Assembly (NCBI GenBank): GCA_011371325.1
Contig: DRQV01000158.1
Span: 1-8,713 of the forward strand
Source: Thioploca sp.
GTDB lineage: Bacteria; Pseudomonadota; Gammaproteobacteria; Beggiatoales; Beggiatoaceae
Direction: 5' to 3'
Length of the DNA stretch: 8,713 nucleotides
Part shown: positions 1-6,355 of the stretch, piece after piece
How positions within the stretch are numbered: position 1 is the first letter of the stretch
How the letters are laid out: each line of letters begins with the position of its first letter
Notes under the pieces: model-generated
What the model was told of the DNA's origin: nothing
Databases searched by the model: none
Seen by the model: the letters and a program-made list of their open reading frames with translations, nothing else
Position numbers and translations under genes: made by a program

Positions 1-148
1 CACGTTTTTCACTTCTGCCCATACTTTCTAATTCTTCAATGAGGTTATTAGAATCAATTTCAGAAAGCTTACCTTGCCGAATTAACTCAGCATTTTGCAT
101 TAGCCAACTATAAAAATCTTTTTGGTAAACTGCGTTTAATTTATTCAT
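1..148 (-). CDS. DUF29 family protein, N-terminal part (runs off the left edge)
   Basis: This reading frame starts at ATG 148-146 and stays open for 49 codons to the window edge, so the C-terminal part is missing. The translation begins MNKLNAVYQKDFYSWLMQNA and continues with a LIEELESMGRSEKR segment. Both the early YxxDFYxWL motif and the LIEE(L/I)ESMGRSEKR motif are the hallmark of the DUF29 family, which are small helical proteins of about 150 residues. Their biochemical role is not known, and I assign none. The gene lies 48 bases after the pntB stop on the same strand, so it may be read through from the pnt operon, although a hairpin sits in the gap. The ribosome-binding site is weak (a GAG about 9 bases before the ATG). 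The family assignment is from remembered motifs and is fairly secure; the function is open. Confidence 0.82.
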   Translation of the reverse strand, partial: MNKLNAVYQKDFYSWLMQNAELIRQGKLSEIDSNNLIEELESMGRSEKR

Positions 149-163
149 ATGCTTCAACTCGCT

Positions 164-190
164 ATAGGTGGATGAAATTCACCCACCCAT
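164..190 (-). other. Hairpin between pntB and the DUF29 gene
   Basis: On the minus strand the sequence ATGGGTGGGTG pairs with CATCCACCTAT around a five-base AATTT loop, giving an 11-bp stem with two G-U pairs. It starts 7 bases after the pntB TAG stop and ends 15 bases before the DUF29 start. No U-tract follows on the minus strand, so it is not a canonical intrinsic terminator for pnt. It could protect the 3' end of the pnt mRNA or attenuate read-through into the DUF29 gene. Read on the plus strand it is followed only by TTTTA. The structure is seen directly; its role is inferred. Confidence 0.5.
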
Positions 191-196
191 TTTACC

Positions 197-1597
197 CTAC
201 AACTCCTTAATTCCTTGAAGAAGTTCCCCAGCCATTTTCTGCCCATCGCCATACAACATACGAGTATTATCAGCATAAAACAGATGGTTCTCCACTCCAG
301 AGAAACCAGTACCCTTACCACGCTTAATAACTACCACATTCTTAGCCTTATCTACACTTAGAATCGGCATACCGTAAATCGGACTATTTGGATCAGTACG
401 AGCAATTGGATTCACCACATCATTAGCCCCAATCACCAACGCCACATCCGACTGCTCAAACTCAGCATTAATCTCTTCCAAATCAAAGATAATATCGTAT
501 GGCACGCCAGCTTCAGCTAACAGCACATTCATATGCCCTGGCATCCGTCCCGCTACTGGATGAATCGCAAACTTAACCCGTACATCCCGCTCAATCAAAG
601 CCCGAGTTAATTCCCAAATCTTATGTTGAGCCTGAGCTACAGCCATACCATAGCCGGGTACAATAATAACCTGTTCTGCATAGGCCATCATAATTGCCGC
701 ATCAGTAGCATCGATTGGTTTTAGACTACCTTCTATCCCAGCATTATCACTAGCTTCCTGACCTTCAGCAGCTCCGAAACCACTGAACAATACATTGCTG
801 ATTGGACGGTTCATAGCTCTCGCCATCAATTGGGTCAACAAAGTTCCAGCCGCTCCAACCACTGTACCAGCGATAATCATAGCTGCATTGCTCAATACAA
901 AGCCTTCAAATGCTACTGCTAATCCAGTTAAAGCATTAAATAACGAAATTACCACTGGCATATCCGCCCCACCAATTGGTACTGTTACCAACACTCCAAA
1001 TACCAATGCCACTAGGAAGAATAGGATAATAACTATGACTGGCACTGAGCCTATATAAACTATTACTGCTCCCAAAACTAAAAGGAAGACAAATAAACCT
1101 AAGTTGATAATCTGTTGTTTATTAAACAGTAAAGACTTCTTGATTAAACCTTGTAATTTAGCAAAAGCGATGATAGAACCAGAGAAGGATATAGTACCAA
1201 TGATAGCTCCCAATACCGCTAAAGTTTGTACGGTATTTGATAACTCATGACCAGCACTAGCTCTAATCAATTCCACTCCAGCAATCGCAGCAGCAGCACC
1301 ACCACCCATCCCATTATATAACGCAATCATCTGCGGCATATTTGCCATCGCTACTTTTTTAGCCGACCACCAAGCCGGGGTAGCACCAAGAATAATAGCT
1401 ATTACAATTAAATCTAAATTGCTAAGATGTGGAGTTAAAAAGGTGGCTAAAGTAGCTAATATCATACCAACTCCAGCCCAAATAATCCCACCTCGAGCTG
1501 TCACTGGCGAACTCATTTTTTTGAGTCCTAAAATAAATAAAATTGCCGCCAGAAAATAAATCCCTTCAATCAAGAAAGTTTGCCAATTATCAATCAC
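197..1597 (-). CDS. pntB: NAD(P)(+) transhydrogenase subunit beta (PntB)
   Basis: This is the beta subunit of the proton-translocating transhydrogenase, an inner-membrane complex that couples proton entry to hydride transfer from NADH to NADP+. The 466-residue length is normal for the family. About nine membrane helices fill residues 8-256. The NADP-binding domain III follows from about residue 290, with GYGMAVAQAQ (315-324), HPVAGRMPGHMN (346-357), GANDVVNPIAR (390-400) and KRGKGTGFSG (425-434), all typical NADP-site loops. The start is GTG at 1597, directly abutting the pntAB TAA stop (TAAGTG), and is supported by a full AAAGGAG site 8 bases upstream. The stop is TAG. The position of the E. 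coli proton-channel residue His91 appears to be Asn95 here (YNGMGGG). Last gene of the pntAA-pntAB-pntB operon, in locally GC-richer DNA than the kinase and lptD genes. Confidence 0.97.
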   Translation of the reverse strand: MIDNWQTFLIEGIYFLAAILFILGLKKMSSPVTARGGIIWAGVGMILATLATFLTPHLSNLDLIVIAIILGATPAWWSAKKVAMANMPQMIALYNGMGGGAAAAIAGVELIRASAGHELSNTVQTLAVLGAIIGTISFSGSIIAFAKLQGLIKKSLLFNKQQIINLGLFVFLLVLGAVIVYIGSVPVIVIILFFLVALVFGVLVTVPIGGADMPVVISLFNALTGLAVAFEGFVLSNAAMIIAGTVVGAAGTLLTQLMARAMNRPISNVLFSGFGAAEGQEASDNAGIEGSLKPIDATDAAIMMAYAEQVIIVPGYGMAVAQAQHKIWELTRALIERDVRVKFAIHPVAGRMPGHMNVLLAEAGVPYDIIFDLEEINAEFEQSDVALVIGANDVVNPIARTDPNSPIYGMPILSVDKAKNVVVIKRGKGTGFSGVENHLFYADNTRMLYGDGQKMAGELLQGIKEL

Positions 1598-1888
1598 TTA
1601 TTTATCTCCTTTGCTGGTTTTAAACATTTCCAACATTCTTTCTGTCACAAAATAACCACCAACAGCATTACCAGTAGCTAACATTACTCCGATAAAACCA
1701 ATAGCTTTCTCTAAATTGGTATCAGCATGTCCCAACGCAATCATCGCTCCTACCAACACAATGCCGTGAATAAAGTTAGAGCCAGACATCAATGGGGTAT
1801 GTAAAATAACTGGAACTTTGGCAATTACTTCATAGCCAACAAATGCGGCTAACATGAAAATATATAATGCGACTAGTCCTTCAATCAT
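1598..1888 (-). CDS. pntAB: NAD(P)(+) transhydrogenase subunit alpha 2 (membrane part of alpha)
   Basis: This 96-residue protein is the small membrane subunit that equals the C-terminal membrane part of the single-chain PntA of E. coli. It carries about three hydrophobic helices (residues 3-22, 38-54, 62-82). The signature VPVILHTPLMSGSNFIHG (25-42) is the conserved first-loop and second-helix region of the alpha membrane domain. His41 lies in the second helix, where E. coli PntA has a non-His residue; in Thermus thermophilus a histidine of this helix was proposed to be part of the proton path. The ATG overlaps the pntAA stop by one base (TAATG), and GAGGGAG lies 7 bases upstream (1896-1902), so coupled translation is likely. 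The C-terminus is charged (TSKGDK) and probably cytoplasmic. Confidence 0.96.
   Translation of the reverse strand: MIEGLVALYIFMLAAFVGYEVIAKVPVILHTPLMSGSNFIHGIVLVGAMIALGHADTNLEKAIGFIGVMLATGNAVGGYFVTERMLEMFKTSKGDK
1606..1612 (-). promoter_or_regulatory. Shine-Dalgarno site of pntB
   Basis: AAAGGAG on the minus strand lies inside the last codons of pntAB, 8 bases before the GTG of pntB. Its strength and spacing support the GTG at 1597 as the true start, although this is not an ATG. Confidence 0.8.
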
Positions 1889-3012
1889 TAGTTTGCTCCC
1901 TCTACCAACTCTTTTGCTGGTGCATATTTAATCTCTCCGGCATGAGTCAAAGCACAACCGGCAATAATTTCATCTTCCCAATCTATAGCTAATTCACCAT
2001 CTTTAAGCATCAATGATAGCAAATTAAATAAATTCTTGGCGTACATTTCACTGGCATGAACTGAAGTTTCACTAGGTAATCTAGTTGGAGCATGAATTTT
2101 AACTCCTTGATGGACGACAGTTTCATTTGCTTTAGTCAATTCGCAATTACCACCACCTTCAGCTGCTAAATCAATTATTACTGAACCAGCTTTCATATTT
2201 TCTACCATTGCAGTGGTAATAATCTTTGGTGAAGGACGACCTGGAATTGCAGCAGTAGTGATAACCACGTTAGCGGCAGCAATATGTTTAGCCAAAATAT
2301 CCTGTTGTTGCTGTCTTTCTTCAGCCGTCAATTCCCGAGCATAACCACCTGAACCTTCAGCTTTTATCTCAATATCAACAAACTTAGCCCCCAATGATTC
2401 CACTTGTTCTTTAGTAGCAGCTCTCACATCATAGCCTTCCACCATTGCTCCCAAACGTCTAGCAGTGGCAATCGCCTGTAAACCAGCTACTCCAGCACCG
2501 ATAACTAAAATTTTAGCCGGCCGAATTGTACCAGCAGCAGTAGTTAGCATGGGAAAGAAAATATTAGCTAAATCAGCAGCTCGAATGACAGCTTTATAAC
2601 CAGCAATAGCAGCCTGCGAGGACAACACATCCATCGATTGAGCTCGGGAAATTCGTGGTACTAATTCCATTGCTAAACTGGTGATTTTCTTATCCCGCAA
2701 TTTAGCAATTATTTCTGGATCACGATATGGATTCAATAATCCAATTAAAACCGTACCTTCCTGCATCTGTTCAATTTCTTCCAAAGTAGGAGCTTGAACT
2801 TTGAGAATTATATTAGCTTTCTGATAAAGTTCTTCTAAATTTTCAACAATTTGGTTAAAGTCAGCATCAGCGAAATATGCTCCTTTACCCATATCTTTTT
2901 CGATGATAACGGTCACACCAAGTTTTTCCAAACGCTTGGCAATGTCCGGCACTAAAGCCACACGTTGCTCTGTTAGCACTTGTTCTTTCGGTGCTGCCAC
3001 ATATATTGGCAT
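1888..3012 (-). CDS. pntAA: NAD(P)(+) transhydrogenase subunit alpha 1 (soluble NAD(H)-binding part)
   Basis: This 374-residue protein is domain I of transhydrogenase, which binds NAD(H) at the cytoplasmic face of the membrane and passes hydride to NADP in PntB. It belongs to the alanine dehydrogenase/PNT family. Visible features are the N-terminal EQRVALVPD segment (15-23), the RQD loop (Arg120, Gln125, Asp128, Ser131 in the RISRAQSMDVLSS stretch), a Rossmann GAGVAG (172-177) followed by an acidic Asp195 for the NAD ribose, the flexible loop ending in GGYARELT (222-229), and LAAEGGGNCELT (282-293). The chain ends before any membrane helix, so alpha is split as in Rhodospirillum rubrum and Thermus rather than fused as in E. 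coli. AAGGAA lies 8 bases before the ATG (3021-3026). First gene of the operon, behind a strong promoter. Confidence 0.97.
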   Translation of the reverse strand: MPIYVAAPKEQVLTEQRVALVPDIAKRLEKLGVTVIIEKDMGKGAYFADADFNQIVENLEELYQKANIILKVQAPTLEEIEQMQEGTVLIGLLNPYRDPEIIAKLRDKKITSLAMELVPRISRAQSMDVLSSQAAIAGYKAVIRAADLANIFFPMLTTAAGTIRPAKILVIGAGVAGLQAIATARRLGAMVEGYDVRAATKEQVESLGAKFVDIEIKAEGSGGYARELTAEERQQQQDILAKHIAAANVVITTAAIPGRPSPKIITTAMVENMKAGSVIIDLAAEGGGNCELTKANETVVHQGVKIHAPTRLPSETSVHASEMYAKNLFNLLSLMLKDGELAIDWEDEIIAGCALTHAGEIKYAPAKELVEGAN

Positions 3013-3061
3013 GGTTTAATTTCCTTACTTAAAATATGATTTATAGAATTGTAAATTAGTG

Positions 3062-3091
3062 ATTATAAGTAATTATGGATTGTTTAGTCAA
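3062..3091 (-). promoter_or_regulatory. Sigma70-type promoter of the pnt operon
   Basis: On the minus strand TTGACT (3086-3091) and TATAAT (3062-3067) are separated by 18 bases. The match is 5 of 6 and 6 of 6 to the consensus, the best promoter in the window. Transcription would start near 3055, leaving a leader of about 43 bases before pntAA that includes its ribosome-binding site. It makes the pnt operon independent of the upstream kinase gene. Confidence 0.75.
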
Positions 3092-3180
3092 ACTTAAGCT
3101 TTTATCTAATACTAGAAATTTAATTAAATATGATGCCAGTATCAAATTTAAAAATGATTGTGATTCTAGGTTAAATATTT

Positions 3181-3220
3181 TTTAAATATCATAATCTTCA
3201 TTTTAAGAGGTTTAAATATC
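3181..3220. repeat. Short direct repeat TTTAAATATC, two copies
   Basis: The 10-mer TTTAAATATC occurs at 3181-3190 and again at 3211-3220, 30 bases apart (about three helical turns). The first copy overlaps a weak dyad (ATATTT/AAATAT arms, 3175-3189). It lies just after the kinase stop and upstream of the pnt promoter. In such AT-rich DNA it may be chance; a binding site pair or a weak 3' structure are alternatives. Confidence 0.3.
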
Positions 3221-3227
3221 CAATAGC

Positions 3228-5021
3228 TTAAATATATAATTTAATAAATGTTTTAAGTTCAGACATAGCAAAATTTCTTACTAATTTTTTAGCTTCAGTA
3301 GTAAATTGTGCTAATTCAGGATATTGTTGTTCTAATTGATTTACATTATTAATAATTTTTTTAACATTACCAGCTAATACTAATTTTAATAATATAGTAG
3401 CTTGTTCTGTGGAAGGACCAATAATATTGGTATTTTCTATTGAGGCATCAACATCTTCGAAAACCCACTCTAATGGTAGATATTTAGCTAATTTATTTAA
3501 TAAAATTTCCGTATCAATTGGTTTAGCAAAAAATTCATTACAATCTATTTGCAAACTTTGTTGTTCAAATATATCAGCAGATGTAGTAAATATTATAACT
3601 TCTTGTAATTCTGGTAATTGACGTACCTTTTGTACTAATTCAAACCCATTCATATATGGTATCATTAAATCAGTGATAATCACGTTTGGTAAATTTTTGA
3701 TAGCTAAATCTAAAGCTTCTTTACCATTATTGGCTTCAAATACAATAAATCCAATATTTTTCAATAAATTAACTAAAAAACTCCTATTTTGCCATATTTC
3801 ATCAATTAATAAAATTTTAAATGGCGAACTAGTTTTATCAGTAGATTTATAGCCTATAATAGTTCCATGTTGATATGGCTGATATAAATCGTCAACAACC
3901 TTAGCTTCCATAAGCAATATATCAAACCAAAAAATGCTACCACTTCCTAATAAACTAGAAACTAATAATTGACCATCCATCATCTCTACCAATTGCTTAC
4001 TAATAGACAATCCTAAGCCAGTACCTTGCTGATTTTGATGACCAATTTGATAAAATGATGAGAAAATTGTATCTAAATGTTCAGTTGGAATTCCTATTCC
4101 AGTATCTTCTATTTCAAAACGTACTCGACCATTATAATAAATAATTCTAAAGCTAATAACACCTTCATTAGTGAATTTAATTGCATTACTTAATAAATTT
4201 AATAAAACTTGTCGTAATCTTTTTTCGTCAGCTCGAACTGCAATTGGTAAAGGGTGTAAAATTTCATATTTAAAAGTTAAGCCTTTTTGAGTTGCTCGCA
4301 TTTTCATCAAATCAGCTATATCTTGCAAGAATGCAGAAAAATAAAAATCAACTGGTATTATATTTAATTTACCAGCTTCAATCTTTGATAAATCTAAAAT
4401 ATCATTAATTAATGTCAATAAATGTTCACCGCTACGATGAATAGTTTGAATACTATCTTTTTGTTTTTTGGTTAAATTTTTATCACGTTTTAAAATCTGG
4501 GTATAACCTAAAATACCATTAAGGGGGGTACGTAATTCATGACTGACATTAGCCAAAAAAGCAGTTTTAGCCTGATTTGCTATTTCAGCAGTTTTTTTAA
4601 TATTTTCAGCTTGTTTTATATCTCGATGTAATTTTGCTTCAGCTTGTTTACGTTCGGTAATATTACGGACTATTGCTATAAAAAAATCTTCTTCTTGAAT
4701 ATATTGAAAAAATGCTTCAACTTGAATTAAAGTAGTATTTTTATGTTGATGTATGGTTTCTAAAGTAAGTGATGGTTTGAAATTACTTGTTAAAGGAGTT
4801 AAAAAAGTTTGAATTTGTTTTTTAGTTAAATATGGATTTATATCTAATAGAGTCATATTTAATAATTCATGTTTATCATAACCTAAATGGTTAGTAACTC
4901 CTTTATTTACATAAATTAATTTAAAAGTATTAGCATCAAACATAAATACACAGTCTAATACCATATCTAAAGTTTTTTTAAACTTCTTAAGTTCAATATT
5001 TGCTACTTCCATATCATTCAT
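3228..5021 (-). CDS. Soluble PAS-domain hybrid histidine kinase with receiver domain
   Basis: This 597-residue protein is a hybrid sensor kinase. A PAS domain covers residues 12-125, ending in the PAC-like motif VRNITERKQAE. A short coiled linker (125-152) follows, then the dimerisation domain with phospho-acceptor His161 in SHELRTPLNG. The ATPase domain has an N-box Asn279 (LLSNAIKF), G1 DTGIGIP (306-312) and G2 GTGLGL (333-338). The receiver domain (402-515) keeps Asp407-Glu408, acceptor Asp451 (ITDLMIPYMNG) and Lys500-Pro501. A helical tail (520-597) has no obvious Hpt histidine; similar tails are common in this type of kinase. There is no signal peptide or membrane helix, so it should sense a cytoplasmic cue. 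The ATG at 5021 is chosen because an in-frame stop lies just upstream; no good ribosome-binding site is seen, and ATG 5012 (codon 4) is an alternative. No response regulator lies beside it; ligand and target are unknown. Confidence 0.93.
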   Translation of the reverse strand: MNDMEVANIELKKFKKTLDMVLDCVFMFDANTFKLIYVNKGVTNHLGYDKHELLNMTLLDINPYLTKKQIQTFLTPLTSNFKPSLTLETIHQHKNTTLIQVEAFFQYIQEEDFFIAIVRNITERKQAEAKLHRDIKQAENIKKTAEIANQAKTAFLANVSHELRTPLNGILGYTQILKRDKNLTKKQKDSIQTIHRSGEHLLTLINDILDLSKIEAGKLNIIPVDFYFSAFLQDIADLMKMRATQKGLTFKYEILHPLPIAVRADEKRLRQVLLNLLSNAIKFTNEGVISFRIIYYNGRVRFEIEDTGIGIPTEHLDTIFSSFYQIGHQNQQGTGLGLSISKQLVEMMDGQLLVSSLLGSGSIFWFDILLMEAKVVDDLYQPYQHGTIIGYKSTDKTSSPFKILLIDEIWQNRSFLVNLLKNIGFIVFEANNGKEALDLAIKNLPNVIITDLMIPYMNGFELVQKVRQLPELQEVIIFTTSADIFEQQSLQIDCNEFFAKPIDTEILLNKLAKYLPLEWVFEDVDASIENTNIIGPSTEQATILLKLVLAGNVKKIINNVNQLEQQYPELAQFTTEAKKLVRNFAMSELKTFIKLYI

Positions 5022-5038
5022 TTTAACTATTTAGGAAA

Positions 5039-5057
5039 GATCATCATGAGGTTGATC
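5039..5057. promoter_or_regulatory. Imperfect dyad upstream of the kinase gene
   Basis: GATCATC and GTTGATC form 7-base arms with one mismatch around ATGAG, 18 bases before the kinase start. It lies in the least AT-rich patch of the 202-base divergent gap (5022-5223). It could be an operator or a leader hairpin. I found no convincing minus-strand promoter for the kinase in this gap. Confidence 0.25.
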
Positions 5058-5063
5058 GTCAGT

Positions 5064-5092
5064 ACGACATTTGTTACGATAATATTTATAAT
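5064..5092 (+). promoter_or_regulatory. Candidate distal promoter of the OLD-like ATPase gene
   Basis: ACGACA (5064-5069) and a perfect TATAAT (5087-5092) are 17 bases apart. The start would be near 5099, giving a leader of about 125 bases. In AT-rich DNA a TATAAT by chance is likely, so this is only one of two candidates. Confidence 0.35.
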
Positions 5093-5169
5093 GATAAATA
5101 CAAGAAAGAATTTGAAAATAAATATAGTATTTCTCAATTTAATATACTATTATTATATAGAATAAGTAA

Positions 5170-5198
5170 TTGATATTTTTTATTGTTTTTGATATTTT
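5170..5198 (+). promoter_or_regulatory. Candidate proximal promoter of the OLD-like ATPase gene
   Basis: TTGATA (5170-5175) and TATTTT (5193-5198) are 17 bases apart, placing transcription start near 5205, about 20 bases before the ATG at 5224. The -35 matches 5 of 6; the -10 matches 4 of 6. Alternative to the site at 5064-5092. Confidence 0.35.
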
Positions 5199-5223
5199 TA
5201 TATAGTGGAATGATTATTTAATA

Positions 5224-6297
5224 ATGATTAAAGAAATTGAAATTGAAAATTTTAGATGTTTTGGAACTTCAACATTTTCCGGTTTTCATCAAGTTAATTT
5301 GATAGGTGGTAAAAATAATGTAGGTAAAACTTCATTTTTGGAAGCTTTACATTTAAGTCATTCTCCTCAAGTACTTACTGTAATGCAAATGAGAGGAACT
5401 GATAAGGAGGTGTTAAAAGCAGCACCTGAAAAAGCATGGGAAAATCTATTTTTTAATCAAGATCAAAATGCAATTGTTACTATAAGATCAGTTTGTGACA
5501 ATAATGTTGCTAATTTATTAGAACTATTTACACCATCAAAAAAAGATTTACTCAAAATAATTTTTGCTTCAGAATGTGTTGACGAACAGCAAAAACTATC
5601 TGATTTAGTATTGCATAGTAAAGATGCTGCATTTTCAGTATTAAATATTGTAGCTCACGAAACTGGTAAACATGCAGTCCCATTATTTTCTTTAGTTGCA
5701 CATTCAGAAGGAGTTTGGATTAAAACTAATAAAATACCTGAGCATGTTAACTTTAAGAAAATTGGTTTTATTTCCAACTCAACCTCAGTGACAAACATAA
5801 GTCTTGCTGAACAATATGATAGATGTTTTATGCAAGGACATGCTGATAAAATTAAAAAGGCTTTTCAACTCGTTGATTCTTCAATAGTGGATGTTAATAC
5901 ATTTACTATTGGTAAACCTGCTATTTATTTAACTAAAAATAATGGTAAAACGTTTCCTTTATCTTTATTTGGTGAGGCGTTGAGCCGGATAGCTAATATG
6001 ATTTTGCAGTTAATAGATAATCAAAATGGTATTCTACTAATTGATGAAATTGAAAATGGTATTCATGATAGCAAACGAAAAGATTTATGGCGTATGTTAT
6101 TTAAATTAGCGATTCAATTTAATATTCAAATATTTGCCACTACACATAGTTTTAGTATGCAGCAAGTATATAATGAAGTATTAGAAGAACAGGAAGATAT
6201 AGGTTGCTTTTTTGAATTTACTAGACATATTAAAACTCAGCAAGTTACAAGTATTAAGTATAATAAAGGTAGTTTAGAATATGGGTTGAAACATTAA
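5224..6297 (+). CDS. OLD-like/AAA-type ABC ATPase without a nuclease domain
   Basis: This 357-residue protein is an ABC-type ATPase of the AAA_15/AAA_21, OLD-like group. After the N-terminal IENFRCFG strand typical of SMC/RecF/OLD folds comes a Walker A, GGKNNVGKTS (28-37). The middle (about 45-235) is variable. A degenerate signature SLFGEALSR (247-255), Walker B ILLIDE (270-275) with ENGIH (277-281), and a His-switch TTHS (306-309, His308) follow, so the catalytic set looks intact. The chain ends about 50 residues later with no TOPRIM nuclease domain, unlike full OLD proteins. Relatives are often paired with a small TOPRIM-like (DUF3226/DUF4276-type) partner gene; here the next gene is convergent lptD, so no partner is present downstream. 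The ribosome-binding site is poor. Role unknown; a defence or DNA-repair role is only a family-based guess. Confidence 0.88.
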   Translation: MIKEIEIENFRCFGTSTFSGFHQVNLIGGKNNVGKTSFLEALHLSHSPQVLTVMQMRGTDKEVLKAAPEKAWENLFFNQDQNAIVTIRSVCDNNVANLLELFTPSKKDLLKIIFASECVDEQQKLSDLVLHSKDAAFSVLNIVAHETGKHAVPLFSLVAHSEGVWIKTNKIPEHVNFKKIGFISNSTSVTNISLAEQYDRCFMQGHADKIKKAFQLVDSSIVDVNTFTIGKPAIYLTKNNGKTFPLSLFGEALSRIANMILQLIDNQNGILLIDEIENGIHDSKRKDLWRMLFKLAIQFNIQIFATTHSFSMQQVYNEVLEEQEDIGCFFEFTRHIKTQQVTSIKYNKGSLEYGLKH

Positions 6298-6303
6298 GTT
6301 TTT

Positions 6304-6349
6304 AGTATGGAATCCAATTATCTAGATAAACTTTGGATTCCAAAATACT
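6304..6349. terminator. Inverted repeat between the convergent ATPase and lptD genes
   Basis: GGAATCCAA (6309-6317) and TTGGATTCC (6333-6341) are perfect 9-base arms. They extend through AGTAT/ATACT (6304-6308, 6345-6349) after a three-base bulge, and the loop holds a further palindrome, TTATCTAGATAA (6318-6329). It fills most of the 58-base gap between two facing stop codons, so a two-way terminator is the likely role. However, no strong U-tract follows on either strand, so it may act as an mRNA 3' stabiliser instead. Confidence 0.55.
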
Positions 6350-6355
6350 TATATA

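Noticed and set aside
795..1058. 87-codon open frame on the plus strand opposite pntB
   Set aside because: It lies wholly within a well-conserved pntB region, its translation is low-complexity with no family motif, and no promoter or ribosome-binding site precedes it.
3175..3189. AT-only dyad after the kinase stop as an intrinsic terminator
   Set aside because: The stem is six A-T pairs with a three-base loop, too weak for termination, and there is no distinct U-tract after it.
3409..3621. 70-codon open frame on the plus strand opposite the kinase receiver and tail
   Set aside because: An antisense shadow of a certain gene with no motif of its own.
3228..5021. Possible Hpt domain at the kinase C-terminus
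   Set aside because: Residues 520-597 look helical but contain no histidine in an Hpt-like context.
5027..5047. Six-codon upstream reading frame (MMIFPK, stop) before the kinase start on the minus strand
   Set aside because: No ribosome-binding site precedes it and such short frames are common by chance, so leader-peptide control is not supported.
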